From: Colwellia sp. BRX10-3
GTDB taxonomy: Bacteria; Pseudomonadota; Gammaproteobacteria; Enterobacterales; Alteromonadaceae
Assembly: GCF_014077505.1 (NCBI RefSeq)
Contig: NZ_JACGWA010000011.1
Span: 1 to 64,000 of the forward strand
Reading direction: 5' to 3'
DNA length: 64,000 bases
This document shows, in pieces, positions 18,858 through 28,213 of this stretch. Every line of letters begins with the position of its first letter. Position 1 is the first letter of the stretch. The notes below the pieces were generated by a model. The model had not been told where the DNA came from and did not search any database. It worked only from the letters and a program-made list of their open reading frames with translations. The position numbers and the translations under genes are program-made.

Positions 18858-21041
18858 ATGAACTTAATTGAGAAACTTGCAAAACTTGTTGGCTTTCATG
18901 CAACTTATACCAATTCATTTGGCGAAAAAGTTTTTGCCAAAGATGAGGCGAGACACTCGTTACTTAATGCTATGGGTTATGATCTTTCATGTGATAAAAA
19001 GATCGCAGCTAGTATTACTGAGCTAGAACAAAAAACTTGGCGTAACATGCTGCCACCAGCACACATTGCAAAATTTGAAGCTGAGCAGCATCACGTAACT
19101 ATCAGTATTGCAAACTCAGCAATGCCAGAACTGAACTGGGAAATCACCCTAGAATCAGGAGCAAAGATTAAAGATCGTATAACGTTAACTGCCTTAACCT
19201 TGCTAGATTCTGCCACATTCAACGATTCAGTATTTACCAAATATGCTCTACCATTGCCGGCCTTAGCACAGGGTTATCATCAATTAACTCTTCAATACGG
19301 TGAACTTAGTGCAACCTGCCCTTTGATATTTGCACCACAAACTTGTTATAGCCCGCAAGAAGCCTCAAGCGATAAAATGTGGGGTTATGCTGCACAATTA
19401 TATTCATTAACCAGTACAGATAACTTAGGTATGGGTGACTTTGGTGATTTAGCTAAACTGATTGATATATCAGCCAAACAACAAGCGTCAGCTATTGGTT
19501 TAAACCCTTTACATCCGCTATATCAGAATAATCCGGCACACCGCAGCCCTTATTCCCCCACTAGCCGTTGTTTTTTGAATACGCTGTACATTGATATTAA
19601 ACAAGTGCCGAACTTTGCGAACTGCCAAGTGGCACAATCGCGCTTTCACAGTGAAGAAATTCAACACAAAATTTCCCTCGCAAGACAAACAAAGTTAATA
19701 GACTACCCTGCTGTCGCCGATATAAAATTTGAAATTTTAGAGTTATTATTTCAAGACTTTATCAGTACAATTACAGATGAATGTGCTGAATTAAAGGAGT
19801 TTAACGCATTTAAGCACAGCCAAGGTGAAGACTTATTACAATTAGCCACTTTTGAAGCGCTGTACGAACACTTTAGAAAAACTGATCCTAATGCTTATGG
19901 TTGGCCTAATTGGCCAACTGAATTTCAAGCACCTGACAGCTATGAAGTTAAAGCTTTTCAGCAAGAGTATTCAAGCCGTATTAACTACTTCTGTTTTTTA
20001 CAGTGGCTCGCGCATCGTCAATTAAAGTCGGTCGCCAAACAAGCAAAAGATGCAGGAATGCCTGTTGGTTTATACCTTGATTTAGCCGTGGGTTGTGACG
20101 GTTCAGGTGTAGATGTTTGGTCAGATAAAGATGTCTATGTCGCTGGCGCAGCCGTTGGCGCACCACCCGATGCCATGAATACCTTAGGACAAGATTGGGG
20201 ACTAACGCCAATTAATCCCGTTGCACTGCAAAAGCAAGGCTATCAGCCGTTAGTAAAAGCATTACGCAGCAATATGCAATATGCCGGTGCACTGCGCATC
20301 GATCATATTCTAGGATTAATGCGTCAATATTGGGTAGCGCCAGGCATGAAAGCCGATCAAGGTGTTTATATTACCTTCCCTCTGGAAGACATTTTACGCA
20401 TTATAGCGTTAGAGTCTCGCCGCAATAACTGTGTTGTTATCGGTGAAGATTTAGGCACGGTTCCAGATGGTTTTGGCGAAATAATGGCACGTGCTGGTTT
20501 GTTATCTTACAAAGTATTGTTTTTTGAACGCTGGGACTCTGGCTTTTTCATGCGTCCAGAGCTTTACCCTGCGCAATCTATGGTGACAGTATCAACCCAC
20601 GACTTACCAACACTGGCGGGTTGGTGGACAGGTAAAGATCTTGAGTGGCGTCAAAAACTCCAACTTTACCCTAACGAAGTTATGGGACAAAACGAGCGTA
20701 ATAGCCGTATTGAAGATCGAAAACTTTTGCTTGATGCATTAAACGATCACAACGTCATAGATATGAGTAAAGCACCTGCTCAGGCGCCTGCAACAATGAA
20801 CCGAGAATTAAGCCTTGGCGTGCAAAAATACATGGCAAAAGCTCCAAGCCATATTCAATTAATTCCGCTTGAAGATGCTTTAGATGTAATTGAACAAGTT
20901 AATATTCCAGGCACTATAGATGAACATCCAAATTGGCTACAAAAATTGCCAGTGACTATCGAAGAGTTTGATCAAATTGATTCCGTTACCGAACTCGCGA
21001 CAGCAATGAAAATTGCTCGACCTAGAACTAACCGCCATTAA
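18858..21041 (+). CDS. malQ: 4-alpha-glucanotransferase (amylomaltase)
   Basis: MalQ disproportionates short maltodextrins so that MalP can degrade them. This 727-residue GH77 enzyme is of the long form, with an N-terminal extra domain as in E. coli (694). The catalytic nucleophile is Asp482 in ALRIDHILG, the acid/base Glu530 is in VIGEDLGTVPDGF, and the third carboxylate is Asp582 in STHDLPT. It lies 190 bases after malP on the same strand and 54 bases before the amylase, consistent with one operon. Confidence 0.95.
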   Translation: MNLIEKLAKLVGFHATYTNSFGEKVFAKDEARHSLLNAMGYDLSCDKKIAASITELEQKTWRNMLPPAHIAKFEAEQHHVTISIANSAMPELNWEITLESGAKIKDRITLTALTLLDSATFNDSVFTKYALPLPALAQGYHQLTLQYGELSATCPLIFAPQTCYSPQEASSDKMWGYAAQLYSLTSTDNLGMGDFGDLAKLIDISAKQQASAIGLNPLHPLYQNNPAHRSPYSPTSRCFLNTLYIDIKQVPNFANCQVAQSRFHSEEIQHKISLARQTKLIDYPAVADIKFEILELLFQDFISTITDECAELKEFNAFKHSQGEDLLQLATFEALYEHFRKTDPNAYGWPNWPTEFQAPDSYEVKAFQQEYSSRINYFCFLQWLAHRQLKSVAKQAKDAGMPVGLYLDLAVGCDGSGVDVWSDKDVYVAGAAVGAPPDAMNTLGQDWGLTPINPVALQKQGYQPLVKALRSNMQYAGALRIDHILGLMRQYWVAPGMKADQGVYITFPLEDILRIIALESRRNNCVVIGEDLGTVPDGFGEIMARAGLLSYKVLFFERWDSGFFMRPELYPAQSMVTVSTHDLPTLAGWWTGKDLEWRQKLQLYPNEVMGQNERNSRIEDRKLLLDALNDHNVIDMSKAPAQAPATMNRELSLGVQKYMAKAPSHIQLIPLEDALDVIEQVNIPGTIDEHPNWLQKLPVTIEEFDQIDSVTELATAMKIARPRTNRH

Positions 21042-21095
21042 ATTCGTTAACCTTGGCTAAAATTGACTAACATTGACTAACATTGGATAAAAAAT

Positions 21096-22955
21096 ATGTT
21101 TAAAAAGAACAAACTATCCGCATTGTTGTTATCAACCTTCGCGACATTGGTTTTCGCTGGTTGTGGCAGTGATAAAGTAATAAAGAATACACAAGTTGAG
21201 CAATTATCAGTTGCAGGGGTAAATGTAAAGTCTGGGCAAACTAACACTACAAAGCAATATAAAACCGCAGCCGACCTGCAGCATTACCTTGAACGCGATG
21301 TGCAAGAAGAAGTGTTTTATTTTGTCATGCCTGACCGCTTCAACAATGGTAATACCGATAATGATTTAGGCTCAAAAACTCAGCCTATTTCTGCTGGTGG
21401 ATTGGATAAAACCAACAAAGGTATGTTTCATGGCGGTGATATTCAAGGTCTTAAAGACAAATTACCTTACTTAAAAGAATTAGGTATATCTGCCATTTGG
21501 TTAACGCCTATTCTACGTAACCAAGCCATGCAAGCTGACAGTTCGGGTTATCATGGCTATTGGGTATTAGATTTTACTGAAATTGACCCACACCTGGGCA
21601 GTAACGACGACTTAAAAGATCTAATCAATAGTGCTCACGCTGAAAACATTAAAATTTATTTCGATATTATTACCAATCATACCGCTGATGTTATTAAGTA
21701 CGTTGAATGTCATGGTGAAGACGGCCTACAGTGGTTAGTTAAGTCTGATAAAGGTTGTCCATTTAAATCATTAGAGCAATTGGCTAGAGGCGATAAATAC
21801 ACCACGGTAATTCCACAGGGGCACGAGCAATTAAAAACCCCAGCTTGGTTGAACGATCCAAAGTATTACCACAATCAAGGTGATTCTTTCTGGCAAGGTG
21901 AAAGTGCAAAACGAGGAGATTTTGCTGGCCTTGACGATATTGATACCAACAACCCTGAAGTACTTGCAGGAATGATAGATATTTTCAAAAACCTCATCAC
22001 TGAATTTAAACCTGACGGTTTTCGCATTGATACCGTTAAGCATGTAAACACTGATTTTTGGGCTGAGTTCTCACCAGCATTAGTTAATCACGCACAAAGT
22101 ATCGGCATTAAAAACTTTTTTATGTTTGGCGAAGTTTATAGCTTTACCAGTAAAGAGCTAAGCGAATACACCACCGCCGGCAATATGCAATCAGTATTAG
22201 ATTTTGGCTTTCAAAGTGCCATGGTCCAAAGCTTAATAGAACAAAAAGGCACTAAAGCGTTAGCGACACTTTTTGCCGATGATGTTGATTATCTTGATCA
22301 TGACAGTAACGCTAATCAGTTAATGAATTTTACGGGTAATCACGATATGGGACGCTTTGCTTATATGTTAAAACAAAGCGAGTTTAATTACAGTGAAGAA
22401 CAAATGGTTAAACGTAATTTACTGGCTCATGCCATGACCTATTTTATGCGTGGTGTACCCATTATTTATTACGGGGACGAGCAAGGTTTTGTCGGTGATG
22501 GCGGCGACCAAGCATCACGCCAAGATATGATGCCATCATTAGTTGCTAGTTATAATGACGATGACTTATTAGCCACTGACGCTACAACCGCAGACGATAA
22601 CTTTAATACTCTGCACCCTATTTACCAAAGTTTCGCGCAATACGCTGATATTTTTTATCAATATCCAGCACTACGTCGAGGAGAACAAAAAACGGTATAT
22701 CAAGCCGATAACAATGCTATTTTCGCTATCACTCGTAGTTTAGCGTTTACTGATAAAGCAAATAACGAAAGCTCAAAAATGTTAATCGTTTTTAATACTG
22801 CTGATAAGTCAGCAAAAGCCAGTATTGCGCTGCAAGATGAAAGTTATCGATTAGTTGTTGGTGAAAACAAACTTACACAATCGAGCAAAGATACTCATAC
22901 CATTGAAATGCCGGCACTAAGTTTCGCGATATATGAAAAAATCATAAGCGAGTAA
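21096..22955 (+). CDS. GH13 alpha-amylase lipoprotein
   Basis: This 619-residue alpha-amylase family enzyme hydrolyses alpha-1,4-glucans. A lipoprotein signal (MFKKNK, hydrophobic core, then FAGC with the lipidated Cys at about 22) places it on the periplasmic side of a membrane or on the cell surface. The GH13 triad is Asp312 (GFRIDTVKH), Glu346 (FGEVY) and Asp417 (TGNHDMGR). It is last in the malP-malQ cluster and followed by a terminator. Its likely task is shortening maltodextrins before inner-membrane transport. The exact product pattern cannot be read from sequence. Confidence 0.92.
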   Translation: MFKKNKLSALLLSTFATLVFAGCGSDKVIKNTQVEQLSVAGVNVKSGQTNTTKQYKTAADLQHYLERDVQEEVFYFVMPDRFNNGNTDNDLGSKTQPISAGGLDKTNKGMFHGGDIQGLKDKLPYLKELGISAIWLTPILRNQAMQADSSGYHGYWVLDFTEIDPHLGSNDDLKDLINSAHAENIKIYFDIITNHTADVIKYVECHGEDGLQWLVKSDKGCPFKSLEQLARGDKYTTVIPQGHEQLKTPAWLNDPKYYHNQGDSFWQGESAKRGDFAGLDDIDTNNPEVLAGMIDIFKNLITEFKPDGFRIDTVKHVNTDFWAEFSPALVNHAQSIGIKNFFMFGEVYSFTSKELSEYTTAGNMQSVLDFGFQSAMVQSLIEQKGTKALATLFADDVDYLDHDSNANQLMNFTGNHDMGRFAYMLKQSEFNYSEEQMVKRNLLAHAMTYFMRGVPIIYYGDEQGFVGDGGDQASRQDMMPSLVASYNDDDLLATDATTADDNFNTLHPIYQSFAQYADIFYQYPALRRGEQKTVYQADNNAIFAITRSLAFTDKANNESSKMLIVFNTADKSAKASIALQDESYRLVVGENKLTQSSKDTHTIEMPALSFAIYEKIISE

Positions 22956-22981
22956 AGCCATCTCAAAAATTTGACTTATTG

Positions 22982-23015
22982 AGTCCACAACTAGCTAAAA
23001 GATGTGGACTTTTTT
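22982..23015 (+). terminator. Terminator of the mal gene cluster
   Basis: The arms AGTCCACA and TGTGGACT (8 bp) are followed by TTTTTT. It begins 27 bases after the amylase stop codon. Confidence 0.85.
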
Positions 23016-23502
23016 ATCTCTACAACTAACAGTTTTAAACACTATTTTAGTAATAAACCCCACTCCTTTTCGTCGCGTAACCTAAAGCTGCTTACAAATT
23101 ATTACCAATAGCGAAACGAGATGGCAATTAAGAATAAATCACCTTAATAATAAGGACTTAAAGTACATGGTGTTGTATTGATATTATTAACGATAAGTAC
23201 TTAATACTGAGTATTTAGTGATACATTTTTTCAATACAAAAATAACAGCTACCTCGCGTTGTGCTTGTAAAAGAAGTGCACTTAAGTAAACTGATATACA
23301 AGAATTGAGTAATATGTAATGTAAGTCGGTTTAATAACTCGATAATTTTTAACTAAATCACTTCATCTAAAAAGTCTTACACCTATTCAATGCACTCAAC
23401 CACTATGCCCGCGGTCATTAGCCGCTCAAAATTACTGATTATTTACCTCTGTTCTACCAATATGGGGTCTTAAATAAATTGTTTACTACCTAAGGATGTT
23501 CA
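23016..23502. other. Intergenic region, no gene seen
   Basis: About 490 AT-rich bases lie between the mal cluster terminator and the PH-domain gene. I see no open frame with coding character, no repeat of note and no RNA signature. The promoter of the next gene must lie here but is not distinct. Confidence 0.4.
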
Positions 23503-23871
23503 ATGATTGATTTTGAAAATAAAGGTTTTTTTAAACTTAAGCAAGATATCGACTACGCAGAAAAAGTAACAGATTTACTGTTAGAAGATGAACAAATAGT
23601 CGACTCATATAAAACTATGCGTGACGGAGTGGTATTTACTACCAAAAGAATAATCGCGGTAAATGTTCAAGGTATAACGGGTAGCAAAAAAGACTATACC
23701 TCACTACCTTACAAAAATATCGTCGCCTACTCTATTGAAACATCAGGCACCTTTGACCTTGATTCTGAGTTAGAGATTTATTTTTCGGCAATTGGTAAAG
23801 TCAGATTTGAATTTTCAGGCAAAACATCAATGCTAGAAGTTTCAAAAATAATATCTAGCCATGTATTATAA
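23503..23871 (+). CDS. Bacterial PH-domain protein
   Basis: This 122-residue soluble protein carries a single bacterial pleckstrin-homology-like domain (bPH type). The recognisable order is DEQIVDSYKTMRDGVVFTTKR, then a strand pair, then LPYKNIVAYSIET, and a closing helix. AAGGA precedes the ATG. The family's role is unclear; some members are linked to stress or membrane repair. It is a single gene. Confidence 0.8.
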   Translation: MIDFENKGFFKLKQDIDYAEKVTDLLLEDEQIVDSYKTMRDGVVFTTKRIIAVNVQGITGSKKDYTSLPYKNIVAYSIETSGTFDLDSELEIYFSAIGKVRFEFSGKTSMLEVSKIISSHVL

Positions 23872-23888
23872 AGGCTTATTAAGCAAAC

Positions 23889-23918
23889 AAAAGTTAGCAG
23901 TCGTATCTGGCTGCTAAC
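23889..23918 (-). terminator. Hairpin between the PH-domain and small membrane protein genes
   Basis: GTTAGCAG pairs with CTGCTAAC (8 bp, 10-base loop). On the minus strand it is followed by CTTTTGTTTG. It lies between convergent genes and could serve both. Confidence 0.6.
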
Positions 23919-24015
23919 GGCTATGTTAACACTGCTCACTAATTTAAAGCGTGGCCATATTGATCAATTTTTCAGTGGTATATAGCGTCATTTCTGACAA
24001 TTAACCACCTGCCAA

Positions 24016-24249
24016 CTAGGTTAAATAAGCTATCAAAACAATTAATAATACGTAAAAAAACATTCCTAACAGACAAATTAAATTGATAATTTTAGATCTA
24101 CTCGCCTTAAACGAAGCGAAATTATTATACTCAGCTTTAAATTGACCGAAGGTAAATATTTTTATAATTAAACAGCTGGTCGAATAAAAAATAAAACCCA
24201 ATATAATGTCAACTAATAACCACGTAAATATATCTATTACGAAATTCAT
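24016..24249 (-). CDS. Small membrane protein, unknown
   Basis: This is a predicted protein of about 77 residues with two hydrophobic segments (residues about 5-30 and 55-77) joined by a basic, polar loop containing FKASRSK. I do not recognise a family. ATG 24249 is preferred, with GGGT upstream; ATG 24273 would add eight residues. The hydrophobic pattern, start context and following hairpin make it a plausible gene, though there is no homology evidence. Confidence 0.5.
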   Translation of the reverse strand: MNFVIDIFTWLLVDIILGFIFYSTSCLIIKIFTFGQFKAEYNNFASFKASRSKIINLICLLGMFFYVLLIVLIAYLT

Positions 24250-24521
24250 ACATACCCATAAACTAGCCAGCAACAGGCTAATGGTTAGCTATTTAAAAAG
24301 CCGGCTATAAAGATAACCAACACACTAAAAATGTACCTAAGTAAAAGTGTAGCTTGACGGATTTAGGATGTCGAGAAATCACAACCTTAGCCTTAAGGTC
24401 AAAGCCAATAGTTCATCTAAATACGATTTAACCTTAATAATACTAATCATTAAATCAAACTCTCCCCTTTCATTTAATAGTTTAATAATTTTCTAATCGG
24501 GGGTTGAAATAAAAATAATTC

Positions 24522-24539
24522 AGCGTACACTTGTGCACT
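24522..24539. promoter_or_regulatory. FabR/DesT-like operator, copy 1
   Basis: AGCGTACACTTGTGCACT is an imperfect 18-bp palindrome. Its left half AGCGTACAC is identical to that of the second copy 26 bp downstream. The form resembles sites of the TetR-type regulators FabR and DesT, which control unsaturated fatty acid genes. The regulator is not in this window, so the match is inference. Confidence 0.5.
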
Positions 24540-24547
24540 CAAATTTG

Positions 24548-24565
24548 AGCGTACACATGTAAGCT
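24548..24565. promoter_or_regulatory. FabR/DesT-like operator, copy 2
   Basis: AGCGTACACATGTAAGCT matches its own reverse complement in 7 of 9 half-site positions. It ends 31 bases before the reductase start codon. A GAGC/GCTC extension adds one more pair at each end. Confidence 0.5.
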
Positions 24566-24596
24566 CAAAAAATTCAGACCAAATAGAGATTTAGCG

Positions 24597-25655
24597 ATGA
24601 TGTTCACTCCAGTATTAAACCAATTTTCAACGTGGTTTTTACACCATCAAAGTTTTGCAGGTTATATAGAGCCAATTATGCAAATGTTTAAACCTGAATG
24701 GCGCGCAGGTCAATTTAGAGCACAAATAATTAAAGCAACTATATTAAGTGGTGAATTTTTAAATGTGCAAATTAAACCAAGTAAACAATGGCATGGTCAC
24801 ATTGCCGGACAGCACATTAGTTTAACAGTGGAAATTAACGGTCGATTATTAACGCGAGTATTTACAGTTGCATCAAGTCCACAGTACTTTAAAAAAACAG
24901 GAAAACTGCGTTTATTAATTAAAACAAGCAACCAAGGACGATTTACTGGTTTATTAAATAGCAAATTTACAAAAAATGTATGGTGTAATATTTCAGCGCC
25001 AACTGGCGACTTTGTATTTGAAAAATCATCAAGACCAGCAACATTTATTGCTGGAGGTTCAGGTATTACACCTATGCTAGCAATGCTTCATGAGCAACTG
25101 AGACTAACCTCACAAAAAACGTCTAAAAAAATCTCGCTAATTTATTACGCTAAAGCAGCAGAGCACCAATGTGTTGATGAACTGAGTGATCTAGCAGCAC
25201 AATTTAGTCATTTTTCGTTTTTGTTGTTAACGCGAGCACAATCAAGCGACATAACCAGCAATATAAATACGGCGGAAAAGCCTGATATTTATTGCTGTGG
25301 TCCAACAGATTTTATGCAAACCCTTGCTGATTTTTCAAATAAACACAGTTTAACCTATTACCAAGAGGCGTTTGGTTTGCAACTATCCCGCTTAAATGAT
25401 GATAGTCAGTTTAACGTAAAGCTGCATAGCAGCACACATATTGTTAGTGCAAACGACGTATTACTTCCTCAGTTTGAAGCACAAAACCTTCCTGTTAAAC
25501 GTGGTTGTGGCATTGGTATTTGTCACCAATGCCAATGCATTAAAAAATCAGGAGTGGTGCGAAATTTAAAAACAGGAGAACTATCAGATAGCGGCGAGCA
25601 ATTAATCCAACTTTGCGTTAGCCAAGCTGTTAGTGATTTGGAGTTACAACTATGA
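24597..25655 (+). CDS. Ferredoxin-NADP reductase-like partner of acyl desaturase
   Basis: This 352-residue oxidoreductase combines an FAD domain (TRVFTVASSP), an NAD(P) domain (FIAGGSGITPML and CCGPTDFM) and a C-terminal plant-type [2Fe-2S] ferredoxin domain with cysteines at 304, 309, 312 and 340. It would pass electrons from NAD(P)H to the di-iron desaturase encoded next. The desaturase start overlaps its stop by 4 bases, so the two are coupled. The arrangement matches desaturase/oxidoreductase pairs such as P. aeruginosa DesB/DesC and mycobacterial DesA3/Rv3230c. Confidence 0.92.
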   Translation: MMFTPVLNQFSTWFLHHQSFAGYIEPIMQMFKPEWRAGQFRAQIIKATILSGEFLNVQIKPSKQWHGHIAGQHISLTVEINGRLLTRVFTVASSPQYFKKTGKLRLLIKTSNQGRFTGLLNSKFTKNVWCNISAPTGDFVFEKSSRPATFIAGGSGITPMLAMLHEQLRLTSQKTSKKISLIYYAKAAEHQCVDELSDLAAQFSHFSFLLLTRAQSSDITSNINTAEKPDIYCCGPTDFMQTLADFSNKHSLTYYQEAFGLQLSRLNDDSQFNVKLHSSTHIVSANDVLLPQFEAQNLPVKRGCGIGICHQCQCIKKSGVVRNLKTGELSDSGEQLIQLCVSQAVSDLELQL

Positions 25656-26704
25656 AAAACATGAATTATGAGCTGCTAGCAAAAGAATTAGATGCTATTA
25701 AAATGACTACACTTAGCAAAGTAGGTCAAAAAGATGCCGACCATATACGCGCTATTGTTCGTCAACAGCGAATATGTGAATGGAGCGGACGTATTTTACT
25801 GATGCTTGGTTTTATTCAGCCATTATTATGGCTCGCGGGTGTGTTACTGCTCGCATTGGCTAAAATTCTAGACAACATGGAAATTGGCCACAATGTAATG
25901 CATGGTCAATATGATTGGATGAACGACAAACAACTTAACTCACAACATTATGAATGGGATATAGCTTGCGATGGGCAAAGTTGGCATCGTATTCATAACT
26001 ATGAGCACCATACTTACACCAATATTATTGGTAAAGACCGAGATTTTGGTTACGGCTTATTACGTTTGAGTGATGATTTTAAATGGCGCTTTAAAAATGT
26101 CTGGCAGTTTTTTACATACATCAACTTAAGCGTGCTTTTTCAGTGGGGTGTCTCGTACCATGAATTAGCAGCAGAGCGTGTTTTTATTGGAAAAAAGAAA
26201 GAAAATCGCCAAGGGTTGTTGTCACATTCTACGTTAAAAAGACGTTTTTTTAGTAAAGCTGCACGCCAGTTAATTAAAGACTATGTTATCTTCCCGCTAC
26301 TTGCTGGACCATTATTTTTATGGGTATTAGTGGGTAATTTAGTGGCTAATTTAATTCGTAATTTATGGACATCTACTATTATTTTTTGCGGTCACTTTAC
26401 TGAAGAAACCGAAACCTTCAAAGAAGAAGATTGCATAAACGAAAGCCAAGGCCAGTGGTATTATCGCCAAGTACTGGGTTCGTCTAATATTAAAGGCGCA
26501 AATTGGTTCCATATTTTAACAGGACATTTGAGTTGCCAAATAGAACATCATTTATTTCCCGATATGCCATCATCGCGCTATCAAGAGGTTGCTCCACAAG
26601 TACAAGCTGTTTTACAAAAACACGGTATTGTCTACAACACAGGGGGATTCTTTAAACAGTATACGTCAGTCTTAAAACGTATTTTGCGTTACTCATTTAA
26701 GTAA
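25652..26704 (+). CDS. Membrane fatty acyl desaturase
   Basis: This 350-residue membrane di-iron desaturase introduces a double bond into acyl chains. The three histidine boxes are intact: H80-x3-H84 (HNVMH), HNYEHH at 115-120, and QIEHHLFP at about 296. Hydrophobic segments lie between them. Electrons should come from the upstream reductase, with which it overlaps by 4 bases. The position of the new double bond cannot be told from sequence. Tandem FabR/DesT-like sites upstream suggest control by membrane fluidity or unsaturated acyl supply. Confidence 0.93.
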   Translation: MKNMNYELLAKELDAIKMTTLSKVGQKDADHIRAIVRQQRICEWSGRILLMLGFIQPLLWLAGVLLLALAKILDNMEIGHNVMHGQYDWMNDKQLNSQHYEWDIACDGQSWHRIHNYEHHTYTNIIGKDRDFGYGLLRLSDDFKWRFKNVWQFFTYINLSVLFQWGVSYHELAAERVFIGKKKENRQGLLSHSTLKRRFFSKAARQLIKDYVIFPLLAGPLFLWVLVGNLVANLIRNLWTSTIIFCGHFTEETETFKEEDCINESQGQWYYRQVLGSSNIKGANWFHILTGHLSCQIEHHLFPDMPSSRYQEVAPQVQAVLQKHGIVYNTGGFFKQYTSVLKRILRYSFK

Positions 26705-26719
26705 CCTGTAGCGCAATAT

Positions 26720-26760
26720 ATAATTGGCCAGTGTCATTGCATTGGCCAATTATAACCTTT
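26720..26760 (+). terminator. Terminator of the desaturase operon
   Basis: ATAATTGGCCA and TGGCCAATTAT form a perfect 11-bp stem with a 12-base loop, followed by AACCTTTTT. It starts 16 bases after the desaturase stop. Confidence 0.82.
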
Positions 26761-26961
26761 TTATAATATGCAGAGGAACATAAGCTAATACAATGCTTGA
26801 GAACCGCGCCGCTATATTCTCCCAGTGGATTATTTTCGTCACTCTACCTAAAAGCTTAACCTTGACCTGACCCTATTTATATACATTGAAAATGAATGAG
26901 TCACCATTATTAAAGTTTGCTCTGGAAATTAAACTATAAGGGGTTACCACTATAGTGCTTT

Positions 26962-27360
26962 TTAGCTATAGCTACGCAACCTACCTAAGAAATTGTTTAT
27001 ATAACCGTTATACATATTAAATAAATCATGAAACACCATTTTTTTCGAAGTGGTTCGTACAAGTACTTCTGTGAGCTCTTCATTTTTATAAAAAGTAATA
27101 GTCATTTTGGTTGAAAGTATTAAAGGCCAGCCTATTGGTTTTATAACAGTATCAAAACAATCCTCAGTAATTTGAGTTATTTGGGTGTAAGAATAAAAAC
27201 GCTTTTTTTCACTTAATATTGTTTTGATGTAACCACTGATTTCCTGAACAGGAATTTCAAATGATTCTGCAATTTCCCTTTTTACAGTCACAATATTATC
27301 GATATGACTAACGCATTGAAAGAAGCAGAACAAAGGTGAAAAACAGCTAAAAATTCGCAC
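26962..27360 (-). CDS. Hypothetical protein downstream of the GST gene
   Basis: This predicted protein of up to 132 residues starts at GTG 27360, 14 bases after the GST stop, so the two are probably one transcript. From about residue 24 (TVKREIAESFEIP) the pattern of a helix followed by strands, ending in a basic helix (NNFLGRLRSYS), vaguely recalls small START/SRPBCC-like folds, but I cannot claim that family. The Cys/Phe-rich first 20 residues look non-native, so the true start may be the GTG codon at residue 24. Confidence 0.5.
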   Translation of the reverse strand: MRIFSCFSPLFCFFQCVSHIDNIVTVKREIAESFEIPVQEISGYIKTILSEKKRFYSYTQITQITEDCFDTVIKPIGWPLILSTKMTITFYKNEELTEVLVRTTSKKMVFHDLFNMYNGYINNFLGRLRSYS

Positions 27361-27374
27361 ACTTCAAAATCAGC

Positions 27375-28097
27375 TTATTTACCAACAAAAACTACCTCTT
27401 CACCACTATCAAGCCACAAGGGGTGCTTTGCCATAACTTTAGTAAACATTGGGCTTTGTAAATAGCTATTTAACCACTTTTTAAGATTCGGATACGGTGA
27501 TTGTAAATACCACTGGCGCTCTATTCGAGCAAATTGACGAATAAAGGGTAGTAAGGCTATATCGGCTAAGCTTTCGTGTGTTGAGAATAGATAATCATGC
27601 TGTGTTAAGCGACTTTCTAATACTTGAATGTATTGCTCACAAGCCACACGGCAATCGGTGAGTGTATTTTCATGATAACGCTTTGCACATTTATACGCTT
27701 CCAACCGAACTTTAAACTCGACATCGAAGTCTTTAATTAACGCTATCATTTCGCTTAATGTGTTGTTGGTGTGTTTTTCCTGTAAGTCAGACTGATGAAG
27801 CAGATTATCAGGATCGGCTCTATTCAGCGCCCACAGCATGATATCGAAACTTTCATCAATAATCTTATTCTTAGCTTCTACTGACTTTTCGATGTTAGTC
27901 TCGCCGTTAATTTCACCCTGTTCTTCAAGCACTAAAATCGGTACTGTGGCCTTGGCTGAAGCTAAAATCATTTCGGCTGGCTTATTGGTCAGTACCACAT
28001 CGCGAAGTAAAACCGGCTGTTGTGATTTAAAAATGGCAATGCGCGCTCGCATTGCATACGGGCAGTTTCTTAACGAATAAAGGATAGGGAGTGCCAT
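27375..28097 (-). CDS. Glutathione S-transferase family protein
   Basis: This protein of about 240 residues has an N-terminal thioredoxin-fold GST domain starting LPILYSLRNCPYAMRAR, where CPYA resembles the glutaredoxin-2 type active site. A helical C-terminal domain follows (SLADIALLPFIRQFAR). ATG 28097 is chosen because AAGAAGAG lies just before it and the GST fold begins there; ATG 28154 would add 19 residues. The substrate is unknown. It is divergent from the U32 gene and upstream of a small hypothetical gene. Confidence 0.85.
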   Translation of the reverse strand: MALPILYSLRNCPYAMRARIAIFKSQQPVLLRDVVLTNKPAEMILASAKATVPILVLEEQGEINGETNIEKSVEAKNKIIDESFDIMLWALNRADPDNLLHQSDLQEKHTNNTLSEMIALIKDFDVEFKVRLEAYKCAKRYHENTLTDCRVACEQYIQVLESRLTQHDYLFSTHESLADIALLPFIRQFARIERQWYLQSPYPNLKKWLNSYLQSPMFTKVMAKHPLWLDSGEEVVFVGK

Positions 28098-28213
28098 TGT
28101 GCTCTTCTTGATGAATTCATTTTCTGCTAATACTGCAACTTTAACGGTATTCATTAGGGAAATATACGGGTAAAATCCCTGCTCTGAAATTTAGCGAATA
28201 AAAAGTTGTACAA

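Larger units (their letters stand above)
24250..24596. promoter_or_regulatory. Promoter region of the desaturase operon
   Basis: About 350 bases upstream of the reductase gene. The left part shows nothing clear. The last 75 bases hold two related 18-bp palindromes, described separately, which sit where a repressor would control the operon. Confidence 0.45.
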
